From positions 20,825,278 through 20,889,277 of the forward strand of contig CM033110.1 in NCBI GenBank assembly GCA_019321725.1: 64,000 nt of DNA. Reading direction: 5' to 3'. Numbering within the stretch: the stretch's first letter is position 1; the number at the start of each line of letters is the position of its first letter. This document shows, in pieces, positions 34,622-46,394 of this stretch. Both the position numbers and the translations under genes were made by a program. The notes beneath the pieces were generated by a model. It saw only the letters and a list, made by a program, of their open reading frames with translations. It was not told the DNA's origin and ran no database searches. Source of the stretch: Paulownia fortunei (lineage: Eukaryota > Streptophyta > Magnoliopsida > Lamiales > Paulowniaceae).

Positions 34622-35522
34622 AACATGTGTCGTGTGTGTAAAATTATATTCATAACTATTTTACCTTTTGTTTTATTTTTTGTCAATTTATGTGTTCATA
34701 TTTGAATTCAATGATTTTGTTAAATTAATTTTTTTAAAAAAAAATTAAATAGTTCAAATTTAGATAGCAAAATCTAATTATATTTTGAATAAAATTATTT
34801 TTAGTTTGGTAAGTAAAGAATAAGAAAAAAAGTATAAATAAATAAATAAATATCAAAATAATTTATAAAAATTATAAAAATTAAAATGTGATATTCGTTG
34901 CAGTTTGATAAACCAAAATCAAACTGAATATCGTACTTTTACAAAATAAAAAATTAAATACTAAATTAATTTTTTTATTCGACTTTATTACATGCTGAAT
35001 TTTTAATTTTGATTTGATTCCATCAATTTATCGAATTATGCTCACTTCTATAAAAAATGTAACATTGAAATTAATTGAATTAGAATGGAAAAAGATATGA
35101 CACACTACATTTAATATGAAAATAATTTATTGTGAAATGTTAATTTGAATAAATTAAATATACCACACAATATCAAATCTAATTAGATTCATTAAAATTA
35201 ATGTGAAAAGAACATCGAATTTTTATATCAATTCAAAAACACATTCCACTATCTTATCTATAATTTTAGTTATTCAACTTTCTGAAAAAATAGAATGGAG
35301 CAAAATTTTATGAAAGTGCATTCATAATTGGAACTTTATGATCCATGGGACTAAATTTGCAACATCTCCCTGAACTAAAAAACTAGGAGTACACTTTTGT
35401 GTACTTGAGAGACACAAAAATAATTACATCAATTGAAGGAATGTTTAATTTTTTTAATATTTATTTTATCAATCCACTCATATCTAAATTTTATATCATA
35501 TACAAATTTGTTAATTTCTTCC
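34622..35522 (+). repeat. Old tandem duplication, copy A
   Basis: Starts near AACATGTGT and runs through TTTGGTAAGT, GTTTGATAAACCAAAAT, GACACACTA and TTTTTATATCAATTCAAA, to about the LTR insertion site. The same landmarks in the same order occur in copy B (38003-38860). Divergence is considerable. No coding capacity is seen. Confidence 0.7.
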
Positions 35523-35527
35523 GATAA

Positions 35528-38001
35528 TGTAACACCCCCAATACTACACACACATATATATTTATAGATATAATAATTTTGACATGATAAATTCTGTGTG
35601 CATGTACAATTTTTTTTTCTTCGTGTAACAGTATAATAAATAATAAACTAATATATATATATCTGCAGATGACCCATAACAATCATAACATTTACATACC
35701 CATGTACAAAAAAATTTTAAAAGTAACACACAGTATAAATTCCAAAACCTAATATAATAAACTTCAAAATCAAATAAGTTAACAACTAGCCCAACAGGTC
35801 GTCATTCATGTACACTGATCCTAAGAACCTGTAGGAGCTACAACCGCTCGCTCAATAAGTCCATGGCTTCAAGTATCATTAAATTCACATACAATGCATG
35901 AACTACGTGAGTTAATGCTCAATAAATGAAAATCATGCATGCTGAAGGGGATAATCCAATATAAATGTAATGCATTTCTATGAGATCATGACAAAAATGT
36001 GAACTCATGCATCAAAATCATTTCATTCAAAATCATTTTTCATCATTGGGCCATTGACCCACCTACTATGTACCGGATAGAGCTCTCAACAATATCAATA
36101 ATTACATGGCCATAAACAGATCGACACAGTTCAGGGGCTATCTCCTGGGATTACCAAAGGTCCACCCCTGTCTTCCCCTGTAACCCTCCAAAAGTATTCC
36201 CACCAGCAGCGTCAATAAGGGTACAGTCAAGTGGTCCACCTTCTCGTGACCACCAAATGCACACCCCCTGTCAACCTTTATTATCCTCCGAAAAGTAATA
36301 CTCGCGGCGCCCTAAATATCATATAAATAAACCACACATGGGCCTCGGTACACTAGTAGTGGCCAATCAAAATATTTGTTTTCTGAAAATAATATTATGC
36401 ATGCAAAATTTCAACTGCGAGCACGTGTTATGTATGCACGTGTAAATGTTGATGAATGACATGTTCAATGACACAGTAAATCACATGTCCTGTCATCCAA
36501 ACAATGTATACACTATAAGATATTTATAATACTCATCAAGACACAATGATTACATTTAATATAAATAAGTTAATAAATACTATGCCCATACATTTTAGTT
36601 GCAAATGGATTTTCACTTACCTTCCACTTTTGATATCCTACTGAAGGTTAACAAGATTCTCCTCCCTAACCTTAGATATAAGCGACCTGTAAAAGTATAA
36701 CGTATTAATTTTCATTTTTAATCAATAGGTTTCTATATTAAATTTCATAAGGGATCTTAAATTTTAAATTTAATTAAGTAACAATCAAACCTTAAAATTT
36801 TTATATTTCACCACAATCAGAACCTTTTAAATACTTTAATTTCTCGTCTTAAATTTATTCTAATATTATTTAATTGATATGTTATAATCCTGTAATCAAT
36901 CTCTCAATTTAATTAATTCTGTCATCCAATTAATACAAGATAATAAAATTAAATATTTTAACTAATTTCAAATTAAAGGTATTGTCTCACAGGTAGATAA
37001 ATAATTAACTTGGATCAAAAAAATTCTTTCAAATTAAAAATAAACGACATAAATATATATTTTTATCCGTACAAAAATAAGAAGGGACTTATCTAAAATT
37101 TTCTCAAATTTCTACGGTGGAAGTTTGTTCGCGCTATTTCTTCTTCCGCCCTCTTTTTTTTTTTTTTCCTTTCCTTTTCTATAGCCGTGTGTTTGTGTGG
37201 TGTATTTTGAAATAGCTTTGTTAAGAAAACATAAGGTAATATATTATATATACTTATCCTTAACATTAGTATTAAAAAAATTTAATATAATATATTATAT
37301 ATATACTTAACCTTAACATTAGTATTAAAGTAATCTAATACAATATATTATATATATACTTATCCTTATCATATATATATGTATACACTACATATGCTTA
37401 TCCTCATCATATATATATGTATACACTACACATGTATACATATATATATATATTATATATATATTACACACCATATACTTATATATATATTATATTATAT
37501 ATTTATATTTATATTTTTATATTTTTTTCTATATAATCAATACAAAATATTATTTATTTATTTTTTATATATATTTATTTATAAGCCCTTAAATTTATTT
37601 TATATTAAAAAAAAATTACACCCTCTTAATTAATATGATAATGTCCTTATTTTTTTTTATTTATTATTGTTGCTATTACTATCATTATTTTCTTTCTAAT
37701 TAATTTATTTGCATAGTTTATCCTACACCGATAAAGACAACGATGCTACCTTTCACTTACGTGTATCATAATATTATCTGATAGTTGACACTTAAATTCT
37801 CATATTTTAGTACCAACTCAACCAATTAGGTTAAAGAATCTGAAAACTAATATCGGTGACAATTTCAAAAGTTTAATTATTAAAATGCCATATAAAATAT
37901 AATGCATTATGAAATATCAATTAAAATGTAATGACACATACGTGGCATAAAATGCATGAACTATATTGGTCAGGTGAATAGCGCGAGACTCGGGTATTAC
38001 A
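35528..38001. mobile_element. Solo LTR or non-coding LTR-type element, 2474 bp
   Basis: Begins TGTAACACCCCC and ends GGGTATTACA, so it has TG...CA ends within a 9-of-10 inverted match (TGTAACACCC against TGTAATACCC). It is flanked by GATAA duplications. No gag-pol coding or repeated internal LTR pair is visible, so a solo LTR left by recombination fits best. The TGTAACACCCC start and a length of 2-3 kb are, from memory, common in plant Ty3/gypsy (Tekay/Del-like) LTRs. The interior includes a CT-rich block (36120-36310) and a tandem array (37232-37432). A large non-autonomous element of another class is the alternative. Confidence 0.7.
37232..37432 (+). repeat. Tandem array inside the LTR-like element
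   Basis: About three units of roughly 60 bases, sharing ATATATTATATATATACTTA and CCTTAACATTAGTATTAAA. They are followed by two units of about 45 bases sharing CATATATATATGTATACACTA. Open frames here are low-complexity Ile/Tyr and not genes. Confidence 0.8.
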
Positions 38002-38002
38002 G

Positions 38003-38860
38003 ATAACATGTGTGAAAATTATATTTATAAATACATTACCTTCTGTTTTCTTCTTTGTCCATTTATATGTTTATATTACAATTCAATAATTTAAAAAAAA
38101 AAAAATAACAAAATTTAATCGTATTTTGAATTTATTAATTTTACTTTGGTAAGTTAAAAATAAGAAAAAAAGTATGAGATTAATTAATAAATATAAAATA
38201 AAACATAAAAATTATTTATGAAATTTTTAAAAATTAAAATTCGATATTGGTACGGTTTGATAAACCAAAATAAAACACCAAAATCAAAGAATATCGAATT
38301 TTTATGAAAAAAAAATTGAATACTAAATCGAATTTTTTTTGTTTGACTTTGGTAAATACCAAATTTTTAGTTTCATTTTATCGATTTATCTAAATGTGGT
38401 CACCCCTATAAAAAAAAATCATATTGAATTAGAGTAGAAAAAGATACGACACACTAAATTTAATATAAAATTTATTTTATGGTGAAATATGTCGATATGA
38501 ATAAATTAAATATATCTTACAATATCCAATCTAATTAAAGTTAGTAAAATTAAAGTGAAAATAACATCAATTTTTTTATATCAATTCAAAGGCACATTCG
38601 ACTGTCATATTTAAACATTTGGTTATTCCACTTTTTGAAAAAAATAAATAAAGAATAGAACAAAACCTATATACTAAACTGCATTCATGACTAAATTGGA
38701 TCTTTTATGAATCATGAGACTAATTTAAACTATGAGACTAAAGTGTATTTTTCTATGGTTGGAGATACGAATATAATTACATAAATTGATGAAATATTTG
38801 ATTCATTTAACATTTTATTTATCAAGCCACCCACATCATAATTTTAAATCATCTTTACCA
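38003..38860 (+). repeat. Old tandem duplication, copy B
   Basis: Counterpart of 34622-35522, starting directly at the right GATAA duplication (ATAACATGTGTGAAAATTAT). The LTR-like element therefore entered at or very near the A/B junction. Confidence 0.7.
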
Positions 38861-39540
38861 AATATAAGGTCATATTCCAAAAGTTATGTTATCCTTTATA
38901 TTTTACATATTTTATACATAAAATCTAAAATTTGTTTTAATCATTTGGATACGAAAACATATTTGTCACTTACATTTTCAAGAATGATATTTTCATTCCA
39001 CCATAATACCAATTATTCATTATAATATTTGAATAAATTATTTAGTGACAAGACATCTGCAGTTGAAAATATCTTTCAAAGTATCATATCTTTTGTCCCA
39101 ACAAAACAAATAGATTTTCATTTTGTACAAGTTCTCCAAGCTCGCTTCCCATAACATTCTGTTCAAAACAACTAGATATGAAACTAAACAAAGTCTAAAT
39201 TTTTTCAATCGAATCAAAGATGACAAAAAATAAGTTGTATGAACCTTCATACTGTATCATCCAATTTAAACATAAATATTTTAAATATATATTATATTAA
39301 GTAGAAAATAATTTTGTACTATATTTACTTGTGTATTTCTTGATCCTTTTACATAACTTTTTATTTTATAAATTTTAAAAATTAATAAATAATTAAATCA
39401 TTTTTAAGAGTATAGAGTATAAAATAAATTTAACAATAAAAATTTCAAGGGAATCTGATAGATAAAATATTATATATGCATGCATGTTATTGCAGTATTG
39501 CAAAGCTGTATATAATATATTTTTGGCTCAATTTTTTTTT

Positions 39541-39830
39541 TCATTTCCTAACAAAATTTAAATGTATTTGAATTTATTATTTTTAGTTTGGTAAGTTAAA
39601 AATAAGAAGAAAAAAGTATGAAATTCATTTAATAAATATAAAATAAGATATAAAAAATATTTACAAAATTTGTAAAAATTAAATTCAATAGTAAGTGCAA
39701 TTCGATAAATCAGAATAAAAAATTAAAATAAAACCTAATACCAGATTTTTATGAAACCAAAAATAAAAAATCAAATTGATATTTTTTCGACTTTGGTACA
39801 TATCGAAATTTTAGTTTCTATTTGCCAAAT
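39541..39830 (+). repeat. Partial third copy of the tandem duplication
   Basis: Shares the first third of copies A and B: TTTAGTTTGGTAAGTTAAAA, AATAAGA plus A run, AGTATGA, AATTCGATAAATCAGAATAA and CGACTTTGGTA. It is followed by a short segment that recurs at 41811-41890. Confidence 0.65.
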
Positions 39831-41890
39831 TTCTTCAATTTCTAAGAAACAAGTATTACCTATAAAATGTGAGTTGAAAGAGAGTTGTTTGCTTTGTTGC
39901 AACGTTAACTGTAAATTTATTTTTTTGTGATACCTCAATTTATTTTCCTTTGAAATACTTATTTTTTTCATGTTAATTTCAATTTATCTTCTTTTTTGGA
40001 GTTGATTTTTAGGTTTGCTTGTTGGAGGACACGATACCTCTAGCTTTACATGCACTTTTATTGTCAAATATTTGGTTGAACTGCCCAAAATTTATCATGA
40101 AATCTACAATAGTGTATGTACTAATGCGAGAGTTTTTGGGATACATACTTTGAGATAATATATGAATAAAATAGAATCATAAATCTCAGTTGATCAACTA
40201 ATAGTTGTCAAAGTTTTGTAAACTCTAATTTTGTATTGGACAGAATGAAAAAAAACATTAGTTCATATAATCTTCTAAACATTCATAATGATATAGACAA
40301 TATGGACAATAATTTTTCAAGAGAAATACAAGATAAAATGTCAATAAAAATACTTTTGGAAGAGTATGAAATGCAACTAAAGTGCAATCTTAAACAATAT
40401 AAAGTTTTTTTTATGATCTTAGATTGCATACAAAAGAGCAATGATTTTTTTATTGATAGGTTAAGTGGAACACAAAAAAATATTGTACTAAACATTGTTA
40501 GTTTTCAAACATAATTTGTAACTGTGACATATGGAGTTGCTGCCGCAATATTGCCAGGAGGTAGAACACATTATCTTTTCAAAATACTAATAGATACAAA
40601 TGAATCAAGTGAGTGTACTATATCCAAGCAAAGTGGAGTTATAGAGTTATTGTGTAAAGCATAATTATTTTTATAGATAAAACACCAATAGCAAAATGAT
40701 GAGCTATCAAAAATGTTGACAAATTATTGAAAGACATAATATAGAATAATGAGAATTTTGGTGGAGAAGTAATAATTTTTTTAGTGGAGATTTTAAGCAA
40801 ATATTACAAGTTGTTCTAAGGGCAACAATCTATCAAACTATTTCTGTGAATTTGGTGAAATCATATTTGTAGTCCAAAATAAAAAAAATTACCTTGTCAA
40901 ATAACATGAGTTGAGGAATGATTCAAATTTCAAAAAGTTCTTATTTAGAGTTAGAAACAGTGAGAAATCAAGTGATACTAAATTTAACATTAAAATTTAA
41001 TAAGAGAATATTATTGAGTATGATAATGGAAAACTCATTACTACGACTTATTAGGATTATTTTATCAACCTTAAATAAAAATGCTCAATCAACTCATTAT
41101 ATAATAAGTAGAGCAATATTAGCGGCTAAAAATGAGCACGTTGATAGATTGAATAATAAGTTGATCTTTATGTTTCCTTAATAAGCAAGAACTTTTAACA
41201 ATTTTGGTGAAACTGTTGATAATACAAATAACTATTATGACGATAATATTTTGAACTCTTTAACTCCAAATGACTTGCATGCTCATAAGTTGGTGCTAAA
41301 AAAATTTGTCCAATAATTCTTTTGAGGAATTTGGATCCATCAAATAGATTATGTAATGGTACAAGAATGATATGTAGAATTTCTAAAATAAAGTGAATGA
41401 TGCAGGGATTATATTTGTGCAATAAACTAGAGAGCACATCTTTATCCCTAAAGTACTACTTTCGTCAACTAAAAATGAAGATTATCTATTTCAACTTAGA
41501 TGTAAATAATTTAGTATTGAAGTTTGTTTTGTCATGACAATCAAAAAAGATAAAAGAATAAACAATTCTAAATGTTGATATCTATTTGCTTCATTCATTG
41601 TTTTCTAATGACCAATTGTACGTTGCTCTCTTTAGAGAACTTCAATGTGTATAATGAAAGTATGTATTGATTAAACTAAACACCTCATGAGTAAAACTCT
41701 GGACTAATATTTTATTTTTATTAGGAATACACAATAGTGAAGCAAGTTTATTGTAACACAATGTTATGATATATAACAATCATATAATGTAGAAAAAAAT
41801 TCCAATATTCAATTTTCAATTTCTAAAAAATAAGTGTCACATGTAAGGTATGAGTTAGAAGAGTGTCTTGTTTTGTTACAATGTCATATC
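39831..41890 (+). repeat. Direct repeats of about 75 bp flanking the helicase remnant
   Basis: Segment 39831-39910 (TTCAATTTCTAAGAAACAAG, then ATGTGAGTTGAAAGAG and GTTGCAACG) matches 41811-41890 (TTCAATTTCTAAAAAATAAG, then GTATGAGTTAGAAGAG and GTTACAATG). The two copies lie either side of the Pif1-like pseudogene. The repeat could be part of the wider local duplication or a remnant of element structure. Confidence 0.55.
40230..41660 (+). pseudogene. Broken Helitron (Pif1-like) helicase
   Basis: Fragments of a Pif1-family helicase, as carried by Helitron RepHel proteins, lie in order on the plus strand in shifting frames. They are GVAAAILPGGRTHYLFKI (from about 40533, near the ASSGIAALLLPGGRTAH box), SECTISKQSG (the typical CSISKQS), then a decayed Walker B region with IDKTPIAK, two stops, AIKNVDKLLKDII and NFGGEVIIF (like WDEAPM...NELFGGKVVVFGGD). 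RAILAAKNEHVDRLNNKLIF (about 41110-41170) corresponds to ILAPKNDDVDEIN. Motif VI, DQLYVALFRE, lies near 41610-41640 (normally GQLYVALSR). Many stops and shifts make it inactive. Open pieces of 87-92 codons survive (40236-40514, 40918-41181). No Rep domain or Helitron ends (TC, CTRR with hairpin) were identified. Confidence 0.75.
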
Positions 41891-41894
41891 GATC

Positions 41895-43060
41895 AATAAT
41901 TAGTTATAAAATATTTTAGAATATTTTATAGTTTTGTTGATTATATTTTTATTTAATATTTTTTTATTTATGAAATATTTTATAATATTTTAATTTTACT
42001 GAAATAAATTATTAAATAATACAATTAATTTAATAAAATAATATAAATCAGGTGCACGTACTTATTAATTACTAGTTATATAAAAAAGACAAATACTAAT
42101 TAAATAACCATCTTTTCATAAATGGTTAATTAGGATTATATGCTAATTGGAGACCCAAAAATTATAATAAACACAAAGAAACATCACTTCAACATTAGCT
42201 TAGAATTAAATTATCTTTGCCAGAAAAGTGTGAACTTAGACTTGATACATCTGGTAGACCCTTTAGCAGCATAAAATATAATATATTAACTTGTTAATAC
42301 CTTAATTTAAACTATTTTTTTACTTGCTCTTAAATGGCAAGTTTGAATTCGTTGGCTTGTAGTTTACTCCAATCATCAATTAAAGAAAGTCTAAAGTTGC
42401 AAAAAGTTCTGTTAGTTTTACAAAAGAAAAATAATTAATTGCCGCCTAATTAGATTAGGAGTACGGGTTGAACCAACAATTGCCTGCTTTACAACGCGAA
42501 GAAGCTCTTCCTCATAATGGCTAACCCTTTAAAAACATGATTCTTTTCATGGGAAGATGAGACTTATCGCGCCGAGAAAATGCAGTTTGGATGGTTTCAT
42601 CTCATTTTCTATTTTATAAATTTATGTAAAATGTATAATATATTTTTAAATAAACTTGACATTGAACACTAATACATGACGAAAATAAAAAATGCGATAC
42701 AAAATTTAAATAAAAATTCCTAAGGTGTGGAAAGAACATGATAAAGATAAGATCAATACCAAGAAACATCTTAAGAGTCTTGGACATTAAGTAACAACCC
42801 ATTACGGACAGACTAATGGGACCTGGCTCATTTGGCTCATTCGAAGTAGTTGTTGATTTTTAGATGCATTTTTTCCATCAATTAATGCCACCCCGGGAAG
42901 ATGAAAATAAAAAACACTAAGATTATACTGACAGGCACGAGGAAATTGCATTTGGTGTTCAATACCTAACCCCTGTTGAACCTGGAAAGGGCTTCATAAA
43001 AACGTTTTCAATGGGCAAACAGTAAGCATGTGCACATGTATACATTTTAAATAAGCTTTA
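41895..43060. other. Intergenic leading to the first OBL1-type lipase
   Basis: AT-rich with no gene. The last few hundred bases are probably its promoter. Confidence 0.55.
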
Positions 43061-43065
43061 ATTCT

Positions 43066-43075
43066 CTATATATAC
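43066..43075 (+). promoter_or_regulatory. Probable TATA box of OBL1-type lipase copy 1
   Basis: CTATATATAC, about 90 bases upstream of the chosen ATG at 43157, giving a 5' untranslated region of about 55-60 bases. Confidence 0.55.
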
Positions 43076-43156
43076 TTGTTTCCAAGTGATTATTCTTCAT
43101 CAAAACCGAGATCATCCGTGCTATTCTTGAATTTGTTCTGTATTATAACAGAAACC

Positions 43157-46100
43157 ATGGCCACCACTTGCAACAAGTCTTTTTCCAGCAACTACATGCT
43201 CCTGAAGCCAGAAGAAGCTGGTTTTCTTGACCTGGGCAAAATATTATTTTCCAGCGACGTAGGGAAAAGGGAATTCGTGGACTGCCCGGAAGGAGTTCGT
43301 GAGCCATTAGGGCGTAGATGGATCATATTTGTTTCAGTTTTAGTGCAGAAGCTCTTACAGGCAGTGGCGAAACCGATGGTGGGGTTTGGTTCGGGGGTTG
43401 AGCATTGGCTGAATTTGCTGTCGGGAAATGGGGGTTTCTGCAGGCTAGTGCTGAATTCCCTCAAAGGTGTATATTCATTTCTCCTTTCTTTCTACTTTCT
43501 GTTTTTCAGTTTGTTTTTGCAGTTCCACAAATGTTATGAAATTTTGTGCATCTTAACAGTGCTTAGATGCCCTCCATGTATATGCTGGATACAGATGCAG
43601 AACAGAAAACTCCTGCACAAATTTTGCCGCCTCGAATCTTCCGTCTTCAGCTTATCTTAAATTGTTGAGTAGTTGACTAAATATATATACAAAAAATAAA
43701 AAATAAAAAAAAATATATATATATATATATATACATTCAAGCCTGACCAAGCAAAACAAGATGCTTGAAAAAACTTCGGATTACTCGACGGTTCTAAGAG
43801 TAGACGACATATCATTAATTAACCTGACATTCAATTTTTAATTTTAGTTAGGTAATTAATTATTTTGAAAAAAAAAAACAGCAGCAAATTTAGCTAATTG
43901 AAACTTAAAAGTACTCATGCGGATAATTATGGATTTTCTTCCTAACTAAAAAGGCTGGACATGCTTAATTTGTTCTTGAGAATGATTATTGTCCAATTTG
44001 CGCTGCATCTTTTTCGCTTTACATGTCATGCATACCAACTTCATTATTCGAGAGAATGTCTCTTAAATATATATATACACACACATACACACATACATAC
44101 ATATATATATATATAAACACGAATTTTAGTTAGCTATTGATAGCGTTCTAGTCACCTACCACATAGTAATTACCTTAATAATCAATAAAGTGTAATTCTT
44201 GTACTAACTGTAGTTTTGTCAAACTTTAGTCCAATCTGAATTATATCTGCCAAAAGCTGAATGCCAACTATATCTTTCTAGATTCTATCTGATATATAGT
44301 ATAAACTCTTCGAACCTGTCATCCCAGTAAAATCTCAAGAACAAGGTTTCATTATATCACCGAAAATATATATATACATGCTGGCTGGAAGACTAGACAA
44401 GAATTGACGTGCTGACTGTAATGAATTCTGTGTGCAGGGAAAGTAGTATATCCAGACAAAACGTCGGCAAGTTTCTTGTCATTCACGGGGAACGTTGATA
44501 AACGAGTTGAATTAGACTCCAACATAAGCCGTGAAGATAGAAGATACTATGCTGCACTTTCTGTGATGGCTGCTAAGGCGTCTTATGAGAACCACCAATA
44601 CATTGAGTCTACCGTCAAGGGCCACTGGAAGGTAGATTGACTCATTCCAAATAGTAGTTCTCCAGCATGCCTAATCCCAATCATTACTTTTTACATCAAC
44701 CTTATCCGTCTTGCCTCTGTCTATGTTGTGTTTATTAAATAAATCTTAAGTAAATTTATTTTAAAATTCTTTAATTTTTTCTCTAAATATACACTTGGGA
44801 TGCGTTTATATATACAAGTAAAAAATGAAATACTAATTTCAAATAGAAAATTAGAAAATGTAAAATAATGAGGGTACATGACAGGTTTATATTGGCTGCA
44901 TTTCGAGACTTGTTTGCTCTCATCTCATATAGTAGAGGATAAGAATTGATGATTTTTGACAATGGGAACAGGAAGATAAAGATGGTGGCCCCCGCATAAA
45001 TAATTGTTTATTTCATCTTTATTATTCGGGGCCCTCGACATGATAAGAATTAGAACTAATGTGTCCCATGCAAAAGAAAAGAAAAAAGGAAAAAAATGTG
45101 GAACATGTGAATAGGAAGGAGAATGTTGAGTTATTATATGTAATGTTATAATGAGTTTTTCTGGACTTTTATGGTTTGATGTTGAAAGATAACGTTAAAT
45201 TTGTGGAAAGAATATTGCTTTTGATAAATTCTTAAACAAAATTAATGTATTGAACTCAACTTGCAATTTTTTTGGTTTCGCTGCAGATGGATTTCTTGGG
45301 ATCCTACGATTTCTGGAATGGTGAGATCCTCGTGAATTTATTCTTGACAATTTTCTGTTTCAAATGTTTGCCAAAATCACTCATTTCTTCATTAAATTTA
45401 ATGATGTTTAGGGGCAGTAACAAACTAATTTCTGTACTTTTCTGCAGATTATCAGGAGAAAGCTACTACACAAGCATTTGTCCTTGAAGACAAGAAAGAT
45501 GTAATTGTTGTGGCGTTTAGAGGAACAGAACCCTTTGATGCAGATGCATGGTCTTCAGACTTTGACATCTCCTGGTACGAGCTTCCTGGAGCCGGAAAAA
45601 TCCATGGCGGCTTCCTGAAAGCTTTGGGGCTGCAGAAGAGCCAAGGCTGGCCGCAAGAACAAGGCGGTAACAAGCCGGAAACGGCCTACTACGCAATCAG
45701 AAAACTGCTGAAAGAAAGACTGCAGAATAACGAAAAAGCTAAGTTTATAGTCACTGGCCACAGCTTAGGTGGCGCATTGGCAGTGCTATTTCCAGCAATT
45801 CTGTCATTGCATGAAGAATCATGGTTGCTCGACAGATTAGAGTGGATTTACACATTTGGCCAGCCGAGAGTAGGAGACGAAAAATTCGCAGCATACATGA
45901 AAAAAACTATAGAAAAGCATAACATTAACTATTACAGATTTGTTTATAGTTTTGACATGGTGCCTAGACTGCCTTACGACGATTCAACGCTCATGTTCAA
46001 GCACTTTGGGACAGGCATCTACTATAACAGCTTCTATGAGGGAAAAGTAAGACCCCGAAAGAAAATTAGCAAAGATAATTTTTATTCGTTCAAGAAAATT

Positions 46101-46394
46101 GTTCCGAAATTTTTTCATGTTTACTCATTGTATGTATATATCCAGGTTGTAGCTGAAGAGCCTGACAAGAATTACTTTTCTTTATTATGGCTAATCCCGA
46201 AAATTATAAATGCTTGCTGGGAGCTGATCAGAAGCTTCACTATTTCATACACAAAAGGAGCAGATTACCAAGAAGGAGGTCTTCTTCGAATGTTCAGGGT
46301 GGTTGGCCTTTTAGCTGCTGGGGTTCCAGCCCATTGCCCACAAGATTATGTTAATGCCACTAGATTGGGATCATCCGACGTAGCATCTGTTTAG
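43157..46394 (+). CDS. OBL1-type triacylglycerol lipase, copy 1 (5 exons)
   Basis: Exons 43157-43466, 44438-44631, 45287-45320, 45448-46046 and 46146-46394, all GT-AG, give 461 residues. The ATG at 43157 follows the TATA box and starts MATTCNKSF; upstream in-frame codons lack an ATG. It is a class-3 alpha/beta hydrolase of the OIL BODY LIPASE family, which hydrolyses triacylglycerol at oil bodies in seeds and pollen tubes. Landmarks: [15 protein letters not shown] (53-67), a hydrophobic N-terminal segment of the kind that anchors the family to oil bodies; [35 protein letters not shown] (200-214); GHSLGG with nucleophile Ser285; FGQPRVGD; Asp349 in [10 protein letters not shown]; and His442 in [12 protein letters not shown]. 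All catalytic residues are intact. The 99-nt last intron is in frame and free of stops. Followed 1.1 kb downstream by a paralogue on the same strand. Confidence 0.9.
46047..46145 (+). other. Last intron of OBL1 copy 1, readable in frame
   Basis: Starts GTAAGA and ends ATATCCAG. Its 99 bases are 33 sense codons with no stop, so unspliced mRNA would encode the same protein with a basic 33-residue insert between EGK and VVAEEP. The equivalent intron of copy 2 (49130-49352, 223 bases) does contain stops. Conservation with copy 2 across the junction (EGK then VVAEEP or VVEEEP) shows it is an intron. Confidence 0.8.

Larger units (their letters stand above)
35523..38006. other. 5-bp target-site duplication GATAA flanking the LTR-like element
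   Basis: GATAA at 35523-35527 and again at 38002-38006, immediately outside the TG and CA termini. A 5-bp duplication is the usual signature of LTR-retrotransposon integration. Confidence 0.75.

Noticed and set aside
37379..37633. 84-codon Ile/Tyr-rich open frame
   Set aside because: Low-complexity translation of ATAT-rich tandem repeats inside the LTR-like element.
43076..43660. 194-codon run-on frame at the first OBL1 lipase
   Set aside because: It starts without ATG and reads through the real donor at 43467 into intron 1; the spliced model matches the paralogue.
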